This document shows, one piece after another, positions 1 through 6,167 of a stretch of DNA of 10,067 nucleotides; the stretch's first letter is position 1; every line of letters starts with the position of its first letter. Source of the DNA: Candidatus Tectimicrobiota bacterium (GTDB lineage Bacteria > JACPSX01); NCBI GenBank assembly GCA_016193065.1, contig JACPSX010000124.1, positions 1 to 10,067 of the forward strand, in the 5' to 3' direction. Under the pieces are notes generated by a model. That model searched no databases. It worked only from the letters and a program-made list of their open reading frames with translations, and was not told the origin of the DNA. Both the position numbers and the translations under genes were made by a program.

Positions 1-313
1 AAGAGACTACATCCAGCGTGGTGACGATCTTGGCCAGCAGCGCGGGGTTCCGGTAAGTGACTCCGGTGACCAGTGTACCCAGACGGATCCGGGACGTGCG
101 GGCGGCGATCCCGGCCAGCAAAGTGTAGGCCTCCAGCATCGGATCCGTGCGGAGGCCGACATTGGAAATTTGATAGAAATGGTCCATGACCCAGAGGGAG
201 TCAAAGCCGGATTTCTCCGCGGCGCCGGCGATATCGGTCAGCCGCTCGAACAACCGGTCCGCGGGAACGCCGGGATAGGTAAAGTTCGGAATCTGCAAAC
301 CGAAGTGCGGCAT
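1..313 (-). CDS. LLM-class (luciferase-like) flavin-dependent oxidoreductase, N-terminal part
   Basis: The reverse strand encodes about 104 residues of an open frame that runs off the left edge. It begins MPHFGLQIPNF and continues with AAEKSGFDSLWVMDHF, then LRTDPMLEAYTLLAGIAART, RIRLGTLVTGVTYRNPALLAK and TLDVVS. This is the typical N-terminal half of the bacterial luciferase-like TIM barrel: first beta strand, the DSLWVMDHF motif, then the GTLVTGVTYRNPALLAK segment. Family members use FMN or coenzyme F420 to oxidise or monooxygenate small molecules; the substrate here cannot be told. The start at 313 is preferred because GAGG lies at 323-326, about 9 nt upstream; an in-frame ATG at 322 directly abuts that site and is less likely. 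About two thirds of the protein is outside the window. It is divergent from the pirin gene. The family call is secure, the reaction is not. Confidence 0.88.
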   Translation of the reverse strand, partial: MPHFGLQIPNFTYPGVPADRLFERLTDIAGAAEKSGFDSLWVMDHFYQISNVGLRTDPMLEAYTLLAGIAARTSRIRLGTLVTGVTYRNPALLAKIVTTLDVVS

Positions 314-408
314 CTCTTTCATCCTCTTGTCAGGGGCAATACCACGATTACCAGGGGCGGGCGGTCTTCGTCAAGGCAAAAATGCGGGGGGAGCCGGGAA
401 GCGGTAAC

Positions 409-437
409 TTGACGATCACAGCGCGAGGATCTACCCT
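409..437 (+). promoter_or_regulatory. Possible sigma70-type promoter for the pirin gene
   Basis: TTGACG at 409-414 is followed after 17 nt by TACCCT at 432-437, a weak -10 match (3 of 6). Transcription would then begin near 444, downstream of the ATG at 438 and upstream of the preferred pirin start at 498. This is only a candidate. The rest of the divergent gap (314-497) shows nothing else clear apart from a second TTGACG on the minus strand (369-374) with no good -10. Confidence 0.28.
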
Positions 438-497
438 ATGTCAGCAAAAGCATCTTTCGGGGTCCTTCCGCCGCTCTTGGCACGCGAGGGTGCTGCT

Positions 498-1199
498 ATG
501 ATCGAAATCGTCCGCGCCCACGAGCACTACCACTTTCAGAACGACTGGCTTTCCAGTTTCTGGCATTTCTCCTTCGATGAATTTTATGATCCGAACAAAG
601 TCGCTTTCGGCGCTCTGCGGGTCTTCAACGATGACACGGTGCAACCCAACCGAGGATTCGGCACCCACTCCCACCGCGAGATGGAGATCGTCACCTATGT
701 GATCAGCGGTCGAGTGGCCCACCGGGACAGCACGGGATCCCAATTCCTGATCCAGCCCGGTGAGGCCCAGCGCATGAGCGCGGGGACCGGGATCAGCCAC
801 TCCGAGATGAATCCCGACCCCGATGAGCCCGTCCACTTTTTGCAGATCTGGATTATCCCGGCCGAAAAAGGGATCGAGCCGAGCTACGAACAGAAAGGGT
901 TCCCCCGGGATCAGCGTCAAGGGGTCCTCTTGCCCATCGTTTCGGGGCAGGGGATTCCCGGAGGTCTCCGGATCCACCAAGACACCACATTCTATGTATC
1001 CTGCCTGAACAGCGGGGACAGCGTGACCCACCACCTGGCTTCTGCGGCCCGCAAAAGTTATCTCTTTGTCATAGAAGGGAAAATACAGCTCAACGGGGAG
1101 GTGCTTCAGGCACGTGACGTCGCAAGACTAACCGCGCACGATGATCTTCAAATAAAAGCTAGCGAGTCCTCAGAGTTGATTCTTCTGGACCTCCCCTGA
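498..1199 (+). CDS. Pirin family protein (bicupin, YhhW-like)
   Basis: Predicted cytosolic protein of 233 residues with two cupin barrels. Pirins bind one metal ion in the N-terminal cupin; bacterial members of the YhhW type have been reported to have quercetinase activity, others act as redox-responsive regulators. The four metal ligands are visible: His57 and His59 in GTHSHREME, and His101 and Glu103 in GISHSEMNP, with the spacing seen in human pirin. The conserved start MIEIVRAHEHYHF and the segment VHFLQIWIIP also fit. The start at 498 is chosen over an in-frame ATG at 438 because GAGGG lies 7 nt upstream (486-490), homologues begin near this methionine, and the 20 extra residues look unlike a domain. 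It stands alone, divergent from the LLM oxidoreductase. Family call firm; physiological role unknown. Confidence 0.92.
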   Translation: MIEIVRAHEHYHFQNDWLSSFWHFSFDEFYDPNKVAFGALRVFNDDTVQPNRGFGTHSHREMEIVTYVISGRVAHRDSTGSQFLIQPGEAQRMSAGTGISHSEMNPDPDEPVHFLQIWIIPAEKGIEPSYEQKGFPRDQRQGVLLPIVSGQGIPGGLRIHQDTTFYVSCLNSGDSVTHHLASAARKSYLFVIEGKIQLNGEVLQARDVARLTAHDDLQIKASESSELILLDLP

Positions 1200-1223
1200 G
1201 GCCAGCTTGAAACAATCGTTGCC

Positions 1224-1430
1224 CCCCAGTTTATCATCAAGGAATTATTACGCCCCTCAGATCCTCGGGGGCGCCCCCTTGGGCTCCCGAACGGCTTGCG
1301 GCGAGACTCTTCCGAGCCAAATCAAGGGGTATCGAGCGCAACCCGTGAGGTTGCCTGCGGGGGCTACCCCGTCGGACCCAAAAGACCGAAGAGGCTGCCC
1401 CGTTCGCCATTCCGTATGGGGAAACTGGGG
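1224..1430. other. Nested inverted repeats; candidate structured RNA of unknown class
   Basis: This gene-free stretch contains perfect complementary arms nested inside each other: CCCCAGTTT 1224-1232 with AAACTGGGG 1422-1430; CGAACGG 1288-1294 with CCGTTCG 1400-1406; CTCTTC 1307-1312 with GAAGAG 1388-1393; GGGGTA 1326-1331 with TACCCC 1365-1370; and GCAACC 1338-1343 with GGTTGC 1349-1354 around a CGTGA loop. A side hairpin CGCCCC 1251-1256 / GGGGCG 1268-1273 fits between the first two stems. Together they can fold into one long interrupted hairpin of about 207 nt, similar in general shape and size to 6S-type RNAs. I see no conserved sequence of 6S, RNase P, SRP RNA, tmRNA or a known riboswitch. 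The reading frames crossing it look unlike protein. It could also be a miniature mobile element with 9-bp terminal inverted repeats, but no target duplication is visible. Confidence 0.4.
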
Positions 1431-1452
1431 TTGGGTAAGCGAAATAATCTTC

Positions 1453-1481
1453 TTGACACTCCTGGATTGTGCCGATAATAT
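1453..1481 (+). promoter_or_regulatory. Strong sigma70-type promoter upstream of the RRM protein gene
   Basis: A consensus -35 TTGACA at 1453-1458 is followed after exactly 17 nt by TAATAT at 1476-1481, within an AT-rich GATAATATAAC run that stands out from the GC-rich surroundings. An alternative -10, TATAAC at 1479-1484, has wider spacing. Transcription would start near 1488, giving a leader of roughly 190 nt before the RNA-binding protein start at 1677. Confidence 0.7.
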
Positions 1482-1500
1482 AACTGCACACTCATCAGGG

Positions 1501-1540
1501 AGGGTCTCATGGTGGGTGGCATTGTGAACGGAGAGACCCT
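1501..1540 (+). promoter_or_regulatory. Leader hairpin overlapping the ribosome-binding site of a small upstream ORF
   Basis: AGGGTCTC at 1501-1508 pairs perfectly with GAGACCCT at 1533-1540 (8 bp, 24-nt loop). It lies just inside the transcript predicted from the 1453-1481 promoter. The left arm covers part of the GGGAGGG ribosome-binding site (1498-1504) and the loop contains the ATG of the 20-codon ORF, so folding would hide its translation start. A regulatory role is inferred. Confidence 0.4.
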
Positions 1541-1571
1541 AGACCGATATTGGCTTGCGACAGGAAAATGA
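1509..1571 (+). CDS. Possible 20-residue leader peptide upstream of the RRM protein
   Basis: A short frame begins at ATG 1509 with MVGGIVNGETLDRYWLATGK and stops at TGA 1569-1571. It has a good ribosome-binding site, GGAGG at 1499-1503, with 5-nt spacing, and lies wholly in the long leader between the promoter at 1453-1481 and the RRM gene at 1677. I recognise no family. It might be a translated regulatory uORF or a chance frame; the good ribosome-binding site and its position in a long leader are the only arguments for it. Confidence 0.3.
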   Translation: MVGGIVNGETLDRYWLATGK

Positions 1572-1676
1572 CCGGAATGCGTGCCTTGAGAGTTCCTCGG
1601 TTTGGATGCCTTCAAGACTCCCCTTCCTCTCGGTCCCTGATCCCCAAGACAATGTCAATGATTGAAGGAGGTACCT

Positions 1677-1985
1677 GTGGGTACTAAGTTGTACGTAGGG
1701 AATTTGCCCTATACAACGACCGAGGAGCAGCTCAGTGAGCTCTTCTCAAAGCATGGAAACGTCCTGTCGGCCCGCGTGGTCACGGACAAATACACGGGCC
1801 GCTCCCGAGGCTTCGGCTTCATCGAGATGTCGAGCCCCGACGAGGCCCAGCAGGCGATCAACAGCCTGGACGGCGCTCAGATGGGTGGCCGGGCCCTCAA
1901 GGTCAACGAGGCCAAGCCCCAGGAAAGGCGCGAAGGCAGCTACGGCGGCGGCGGTGGCAGGGGCCGGCGCGAGGAGCGCTGGTAA
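1677..1985 (+). CDS. Small RRM-domain RNA-binding protein with glycine/arginine-rich tail
   Basis: Predicted 102-residue protein with one RNA recognition motif and a short disordered tail. RNP2 is LYVGNLP (residues 4-10) and RNP1 is RSRGFGFIEM (about 42-51), both carrying the aromatic residues that stack on RNA. After residue 85 the chain turns into a GGGGGRGRREERW-type tail. Bacterial proteins of this build (cyanobacterial Rbp and related proteins in Gram-negative lineages) bind single-stranded RNA, and several are induced by cold. The start is GTG 1677, chosen because AAGGAGG (1665-1671) lies 5 nt upstream and homologues begin MGTKLYVGNLP; a TTG at 1662 lies in front of that site. The gene is monocistronic: its own strong promoter, a long leader, and an intrinsic terminator right after it. 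The long leader recalls autoregulated cold-shock genes, but that is inference. Confidence 0.93.
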   Translation: MGTKLYVGNLPYTTTEEQLSELFSKHGNVLSARVVTDKYTGRSRGFGFIEMSSPDEAQQAINSLDGAQMGGRALKVNEAKPQERREGSYGGGGGRGRREERW

Positions 1986-2025
1986 AGTAATTTAGACTGA
2001 TACCATAGCTTCACACATCAGTCCG

Positions 2026-2063
2026 GAAGGGGTCACTCTGGAGGAGTGACCCCTTCTTTTTTT
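2026..2063 (+). terminator. Intrinsic terminator after the RRM gene
   Basis: AAGGGGTCACTC (2027-2038) pairs perfectly with GAGTGACCCCTT (2044-2055) around a TGGAG loop, extended by G2026-C2056, and is followed by seven T residues (2057-2063). This is a textbook Rho-independent terminator. A second small hairpin, TCTCCGG 2063-2069 / CCGGAGA 2075-2081, follows at once. Confidence 0.95.
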
Positions 2064-2132
2064 CTCCGGCCTTCCCGGAGAGCAAACGAGCGAGACCGCT
2101 AACAAGTCCTACCCGGAGCCTGTGCCCCAGTG

Positions 2133-2138
2133 TATACT
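2133..2138 (+). promoter_or_regulatory. Possible -10 element for the OsmC-like gene
   Basis: TATACT at 2133-2138 lies 33 nt before the ATG at 2172 and is directly preceded by TG. No convincing -35 is seen 16-18 nt upstream. Since a strong terminator precedes it, the gene needs its own promoter in this gap, and this is the best candidate. Confidence 0.35.
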
Positions 2139-2171
2139 TTCCACAATCACTTCCCAAAAGAGGAGAATCCT

Positions 2172-2681
2172 ATGTCCACCCAGCCAGTGCCGGAGGCTCT
2201 CAACCCCGATATCCGCAAGCGGGACATCGTCGTGGAAGCGGACGGCGAAACTCTGGAGAAGATGCTCAAAATGGGTCACGTGCGCGGGTTCACCGTGATG
2301 TGCGATGAAGGAGAACGTGTCGGCGGGAACGACACGGCACCCTCTCCTCTGGCCTACTTCACCATCGGAATCGGATTTTGACTGCTCACCCAGGTTGCCC
2401 GGTACGGGCACATGATGAAGGTCCAGATCGACAAGGCGCGGGTGCGGGTTGTGGGGAAGTACCACTCCGAGGGCTCTGTCCTCGCCCAGACGATTCAGGC
2501 GCACTGCCAGGGAGTGGAGACCCACCTGGAGGTCGAGTCGCCGGAACTCCCGGAGAAGGTGGCTGGCGTGATTCGCAACGCGGAAAACGGTTGCTACACG
2601 ATCCAGGCCATCAAGAATCCGGCCCCCGTGCAGACCACGGTCTCCCTGAACGGCAAACCCTTCGACTGGGAATCCTACTAG
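2172..2681 (+). CDS. OsmC-family selenoprotein (UGA-encoded selenocysteine at residue 70)
   Basis: Read through an in-frame TGA at 2379-2381, this is one 169-residue OsmC/Ohr-type protein, a family that reduces organic and other hydroperoxides using two redox cysteines. Residues 54-80 read DTAPSPLAYFTIGIGF-U-LLTQVARYGH: helix PSPLAYF leads into the position where the family has its peroxidatic cysteine, here the TGA codon. The second conserved cysteine is Cys141 in ENGCYTIQAIKN. The two halves (2172-2378 and 2382-2681) share one frame, and neither makes an OsmC fold alone. The TGA is followed by a SECIS-like hairpin. Start at ATG 2172 has AGGAG at 2161-2165. The frame has no other disruption and the downstream half is well conserved, which argues against a decayed gene. 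The alternative is a nonsense mutation. No selenocysteine machinery gene lies in the window. Confidence 0.82.
2394..2411 (+). promoter_or_regulatory. Bacterial SECIS-like hairpin for UGA recoding
   Basis: Immediately downstream of the TGA, TGCCC (2396-2400) pairs with GGGCA (2406-2410), capped by a GGTAC loop (2401-2405). G2394 can pair with C2411, leaving T2395 as a single bulged U on the 5' side. Bacterial SECIS elements bound by SelB have this build: a short stem, a bulged U, and an apical loop with G-U some 20 nt after the UGA. Compared from memory with E. coli fdhF, the bases GGUUGC occupy the same positions (12-17 nt after UGA) and the apical GGU is one base further. Confidence 0.7.
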
Positions 2682-2728
2682 AAAATCCCCCTGCTCCCCC
2701 CTTTAAAAAGGGGGGCAAGGGGGGATTT
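2682..2728. repeat. C/G-rich intergenic palindrome between convergent genes
   Basis: AAATCCCCC (2683-2691) and CCCCCCTTT (2696-2704) are mirrored by AAAGGGGGG (2707-2715) and GGGGGATTT (2720-2728), forming a long hairpin beginning one base after the OsmC-like stop codon. Elements of this kind recur between genes in several environmental lineages. Its place between two convergent transcription units suggests a bidirectional terminator or transcript-end stabiliser, although there is no long T run on either strand. Confidence 0.75.
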
Positions 2729-2775
2729 CGCAAGGGAGGGAGTGAACAGGACATTTTCGGATCAGGGTTAGAGGA

Positions 2776-3486
2776 TCACACTCCCAGGAGGGTCTTACGG
2801 AGCGCCCCCTCGCTCTGCAGTTGTTCCGCGCCCCCCTCGAAGACCATGAGTCCGTTCTGCATGCCGTAGATCCGGTCGGCGCAATCGAGAACCCGGACCA
2901 CGTTTTGTTCCACGAGGAGAATCGAGGTCCGGTAACGATCCCGGATCGAGCGGATGACCTCGAAGAGCCTCTGCACCAGGAGGGGAGCCAGGCCCCCCGA
3001 GGGCTCGTCCAGCATGAGCAGCTTGGGGCCGGCCGCAAGGCCCATGCCGATGGCCAGCATTTGCCGCTCCCCGCCGCTGAGGACTCCGGCTTTGCCGTTG
3101 CGGCGCTCCTTCAAGACCGGAAACAGGCTGTAGATCCGGGAGAGGTTTTCCTCGAGACGGGGGGGGTCGGACAGCGTGCACCCACCCATCTCCAGATTCT
3201 CCGCCACGGTCAGCTCCGTGAACACGATCCCCCCCTGGGGCACGTAAACCATCCCCTCGCGGATGTTGACGAACGGCTTGCGGCCGCTCACCGTCTCCCC
3301 CTGAAAAACCACTTCGCCCCGATCCAGAGGAAGCACCCCGACAATGGCTTTGAGGAGTGTCGTTTTGCCGGCGCCGTTGTGGCCAATGAGTCCCACGATC
3401 TCTCCCGGTTCGACGCGCAGGGAAACGCCCTTGACGACCGTTTTCCCCGAGTAGGAGACTTCAACTCCAGCGACGTTCAGCAGCAT
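2776..3486 (-). CDS. livF: Branched-chain amino acid-type ABC transporter ATP-binding protein LivF
   Basis: Predicted 236-residue ATPase of a LIV-type importer (HAAT family), on the cytoplasmic face of the membrane. Visible motifs: Walker A GHNGAGKT (35-42), Q-loop Gln84 in YVPQGG, ABC signature LSGGERQ (136-142), Walker B KLLMLDEP (155-162) with Glu161 as catalytic base, and VEQN in place of the usual switch histidine, as is normal for LivF. Length matches the family. The start at ATG 3486 lies inside the end of livG (26-nt overlap), implying coupled translation. It is the last gene of the livHMGF operon and ends before the palindrome at 2682-2728. LIV-type systems also carry amides, urea or aromatic acids, so the substrate is not fixed by sequence. 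Confidence 0.93.
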   Translation of the reverse strand: MLLNVAGVEVSYSGKTVVKGVSLRVEPGEIVGLIGHNGAGKTTLLKAIVGVLPLDRGEVVFQGETVSGRKPFVNIREGMVYVPQGGIVFTELTVAENLEMGGCTLSDPPRLEENLSRIYSLFPVLKERRNGKAGVLSGGERQMLAIGMGLAAGPKLLMLDEPSGGLAPLLVQRLFEVIRSIRDRYRTSILLVEQNVVRVLDCADRIYGMQNGLMVFEGGAEQLQSEGALRKTLLGV

Positions 3487-4252
3487 GAGCAGTCCCCAGA
3501 TAGGCTTTGAGAAGTTCCGGGTGATTTCGGACCGCTTCCGGCGGCCCCTCGAGTATCACCCCGCCCTCCACGAGAACGACGAGATAATCGGAAATCCCCA
3601 TGACCACTTCCATATTGTGCTCGATGAGAAGGATCGTCTTCCCCCCCTGGGCGACGGTCTTCTGAAAAAGATCCGAGAGGCGGTTCACCATGGACCCGTC
3701 CAGCCCCACGGTGGGCTCGTCGAGCAGCAGGAGCTCCGCCCCCGTGGCCAATACCCGGCCGAAGCTCAGGAGCCGCTGCTCCCCGAAGGAGAGGTCGTGG
3801 GCCAGGACCTCGGCCCGCTTCTCCAGCTCGATGAAGCGCAGAATCTCCTGCGCCCGCTCCACAGCGGGCCCGTCCCGATGCGAACCACGGGGGGCGAAAA
3901 TGGCGTGCAGCGGATTCTCACCACGCTGGCCGGGGACCGCCACCAGGATATTTTCCAGCACCGTGAGGTGGCGGAACACGCGGGGGTCCTGGAGCATGCG
4001 CCCGATCCCCAGGGTGGGGATCCGGTGCGGGGGCATCCCGTTGAGCTTCCTGCCGCGGTAGAGGATCTCCCCGGAATCCAGCGGGAGAAGGCCCGAGATC
4101 AGGTTGAAGATCGTCGTCTTGCCGGCGCCGTTGGGGCCGATGAGGCTGGTGATCTTCCCCTCTTCCACGGAAAAACTGACGTGGTTTACCGCCCGCAGGC
4201 CTTCGAAATCTTTCACTCCGTCCCGGACTTCGAGCAGAGCCATGGCCGTCAC
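3461..4252 (-). CDS. livG: Branched-chain amino acid-type ABC transporter ATP-binding protein LivG
   Basis: Predicted 263-residue ATPase pairing with LivF. It has Walker A GPNGAGKT (39-46), Q-loop Gln88 in MLQDPRVF, signature LSFGEQR (154-160, with F for the usual first G, a common LivG variant), Walker B ELLLLDEP (173-180) and switch His212 in IEHNMEVVM. The insertion between Q-loop and signature (ENPLHAIFAPRG and following) is typical of LivG. The GTG start at 4252 overlaps the livM stop by 4 nt (GTGA); an ATG at 4243 is a possible alternative and matches MALLEVRD-type family starts. The 3' end overlaps livF by 26 nt. The overlaps at both ends indicate a single polycistronic message. Confidence 0.93.
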   Translation of the reverse strand: MTAMALLEVRDGVKDFEGLRAVNHVSFSVEEGKITSLIGPNGAGKTTIFNLISGLLPLDSGEILYRGRKLNGMPPHRIPTLGIGRMLQDPRVFRHLTVLENILVAVPGQRGENPLHAIFAPRGSHRDGPAVERAQEILRFIELEKRAEVLAHDLSFGEQRLLSFGRVLATGAELLLLDEPTVGLDGSMVNRLSDLFQKTVAQGGKTILLIEHNMEVVMGISDYLVVLVEGGVILEGPPEAVRNHPELLKAYLGTAHAAERRWS

Positions 4253-5118
4253 TCAAAGCGATAGCGGCCCACAAAGCCCTGGGGCCGGTACAACATGAGG
4301 CCCATGAGCAGGAGGCCGAAGATCATCTGCTGCACGGGTCCCGCCACGGCGCTGGGCAGTCCCACGAAGCGCAAGCCCTCGGGGAGCAGGATCAGAATGG
4401 CGGCGCCCAGGATCGATCCCCACCAGTTCCCGCTCCCCCCGATGATGACGATCGTGAAGATGAAGATGGACTCTCCCAGGGCAAAGCTGTCGGGCCCGAT
4501 GTAGCGGATGTAGTGAGCATAGAGCCCGCCGATGAGGGCCGCCATGCCCCCGGCCGCCGCGGACGCCAGAACTTTGTAGAGCCCCACGTTCTTGCCCAGG
4601 ATCAGCGCCGGCACCTCGTCGTCGCGGATGGCTCTCAGCGTGCGCCCGAACGGGGACTCCACGAGGCGATGCAGAGCCCACAGGATCACAACCGCGGCGA
4701 GAAGGGTCAAGCCAAAATAGCTCCAGTTGGAAGTGAAGGGGAGCCCCGCCAGCGTGGGCCGCGGAATTCCGTAAATCCCGAAGGGGCCGTTGGTCAGCGA
4801 CACCCAGTTGTGAAAGATGCCGTGGGTGATGATCTGCAACCCCATGGTGGCCAGGATGAAGTAGTCGTCCCGGAACCGCAGGAAGAGGGCAGCAGCGAGA
4901 GCGGCGACCAGGGCGGCAACCGTAACGGCGGCTCCCAGCCCGAGGAAAGGGTTCACCCCCAACTTGGTGACCAGGAGCGCCGAGGTGTAGGCCCCGATGC
5001 CGTAGAAGACCGCATGGGCGAGCGACAGAAGCCCCGCGTAACCCACCATCAGGTTCAGGGAGGCGCCGAGCACGCTGTAAATGACGATGAGCGTGAGGAG
5101 ATGCAGTAGATACGCCAT
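4249..5118 (-). CDS. livM: Branched-chain amino acid-type ABC transporter permease LivM
   Basis: Predicted 289-residue inner-membrane permease, almost wholly hydrophobic. Family hallmarks: SLNLMVGYAGLLSLAHAVFYGIG (about 20-42), LTNGPFGIYGIPRP (about 109-122), the cytoplasmic coupling segment FGRTLRAIRDDEVPALILG (about 157-175) that contacts the ATPases, and GGSGNWWGSILGA (about 227-239). Length is usual for compact LivM proteins. A good ribosome-binding site, GAGGGG, lies 6 nt before the ATG at 5118, inside the end of livH; the livH stop and livM start are separated by one nucleotide. The livM stop overlaps the livG start. It forms a heterodimeric channel with LivH. Confidence 0.93.
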   Translation of the reverse strand: MAYLLHLLTLIVIYSVLGASLNLMVGYAGLLSLAHAVFYGIGAYTSALLVTKLGVNPFLGLGAAVTVAALVAALAAALFLRFRDDYFILATMGLQIITHGIFHNWVSLTNGPFGIYGIPRPTLAGLPFTSNWSYFGLTLLAAVVILWALHRLVESPFGRTLRAIRDDEVPALILGKNVGLYKVLASAAAGGMAALIGGLYAHYIRYIGPDSFALGESIFIFTIVIIGGSGNWWGSILGAAILILLPEGLRFVGLPSAVAGPVQQMIFGLLLMGLMLYRPQGFVGRYRFE

Positions 5119-5119
5119 G

Positions 5120-5998
5120 CTAGGCCCCTCTCACCGCGAGCTTCTTGCCGAAGATCCCCTGGGGCCGGAACAGGAGAAAGAGGACCAGGATCGCGAAGGC
5201 GATCGTGTTTTGCCAAGCCGCCGAGATCTCGATGACGGCCAGGTTCTGCACCAGGCCCAGGATGAAGGCGCCGATGGCCGCCCCGGGCAGGTACCCCACT
5301 CCCCCCACAATCACGGACACCGCCGCCACCAGCACGATGGCGAATCCCGTGTCGGGACGGACCCCCACGTCAAGGCTCACGAAGACGGAGGCCAGGGCCG
5401 CCAGCCCCGATCCCAGGGCGAGGATGTAGAGATAGAGCCGGTCCACGTGGATCCCCACGGTCACGGCCAGCTCCGTATTGTTGGCCAGAGCCCTCATCTC
5501 CTTGCCCAAGCGGCTGCGTCTGAAAAAGAGCTGCAGCCCGGCAAACACCGCCAGGGAGACGGCCAGCGCCACGACGTGCAGGGAGGTGAGGGTCACCACG
5601 CCCAGGTCGTACGCCTCCAGGGGGCCCTGGCGGATCACCAGGGTCTCCGTCCCGAAGACGGCCGCCACCAGGTTTTGCAGGAAGATAAAGAGGCCCAGGG
5701 AGCTGATCATGTACGTGGCCAGGCCCGCCCCCCGCCGGCGCAGGGGCCGGTACACCACGAGTTCGATCAGCCCGCCAAAGAACGCGACCAAAACAACCGT
5801 AACCAACGCAGCGGGGATGAACGGCAGTCCCAGCTTGGCGCCGATCAGAAAGAGCACGTAGCCGGCCAGGGTGTACACCGCCCCGTGGGCCACGTGAAAG
5901 ATCTTGCTCGTGTTGTAGACAATAGCAAAGCCCAGGGCCATCAAAGCGTAGATGGTCCCGCCCACGATGCCATTGACCAGGAACTGGAGAATAACCAC
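5120..5998 (-). CDS. livH: Branched-chain amino acid-type ABC transporter permease LivH
   Basis: Predicted 292-residue inner-membrane permease. The N-terminus ILQFLVNGIVGGTIYALMALGF and the following NTSKIFHVAHGAVYTLAGY are standard LivH signatures; the cytoplasmic SRLGKEMRALANNTELA segment is the ATPase coupling region, and GGVGYLPGAAIGAFILGLVQN and LLFRPQGIFG close the protein. The start is placed at GTG 5998 because GGAG (6005-6008) lies 6 nt upstream and homologues begin within a few residues of this point; an in-frame codon at 6055 would add 19 poorly conserved residues. It is the first gene of livHMGF. The 169-nt gap to the upstream methyltransferase gene contains a perfect TTGACA on the minus strand (6075-6080) but no good -10, so a shared transcript is possible. 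Confidence 0.92.
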   Translation of the reverse strand: MVILQFLVNGIVGGTIYALMALGFAIVYNTSKIFHVAHGAVYTLAGYVLFLIGAKLGLPFIPAALVTVVLVAFFGGLIELVVYRPLRRRGAGLATYMISSLGLFIFLQNLVAAVFGTETLVIRQGPLEAYDLGVVTLTSLHVVALAVSLAVFAGLQLFFRRSRLGKEMRALANNTELAVTVGIHVDRLYLYILALGSGLAALASVFVSLDVGVRPDTGFAIVLVAAVSVIVGGVGYLPGAAIGAFILGLVQNLAVIEISAAWQNTIAFAILVLFLLFRPQGIFGKKLAVRGA

Positions 5999-6061
5999 GG
6001 TCAGCTCCGATCCGAAAATAGGGGCTCTGCACCAGTTCGGGACAAACGACCCCACGCCTTT

Positions 6062-6093
6062 CTCCGTTCGGCCCTGTCAAAGGTTGAACGGAG
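6062..6093. other. Inverted repeat in the gap upstream of livH
   Basis: CTCCGTTC (6062-6069) and GAACGGAG (6086-6093) are perfect 8-bp inverted copies separated by 16 nt. They sit in the livH upstream region and overlap a TTGACA hexamer (minus strand, 6075-6080). Operator or transcript hairpin are both possible; there is no T run to make it an intrinsic terminator. Confidence 0.4.
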
Positions 6094-6167
6094 TGGACAG
6101 TGATTTGCGCCGCGCCGTCAAAGGGGTTCTTCACCGCATGTCCGGCCGATCGGAACCACACTGCGAC

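Noticed and set aside
1224-1430. Naming the structured element as 6S RNA
   Set aside because: Size and rod shape are similar, but I could not match the conserved central-bubble sequences, so the class is left open.
1207-1527. 106-residue plus-strand reading frame in the pirin-RRM gap
   Set aside because: No ribosome-binding site, no recognisable domain, and the region is explained better by nested inverted repeats and a promoter.
2412-2681. Separate 89-residue gene starting at ATG 2412
   Set aside because: It lacks a ribosome-binding site at a proper distance and is in frame with the upstream part; the residues before it (LLTQVARYGH) belong to the OsmC fold, so it is the second half of one selenoprotein gene.
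6075-6080. Consensus TTGACA on the minus strand upstream of livH as a promoter
   Set aside because: No acceptable -10 hexamer occurs 16-18 nt further along that strand, so it is mentioned only as context for the inverted repeat.
5081-6103. Long plus-strand frame (340 residues) opposite livH
   Set aside because: It is the antisense of the livH/livM permease genes, rich in Gln, His, Gly and Asp as expected of a shadow of hydrophobic GC-rich genes.
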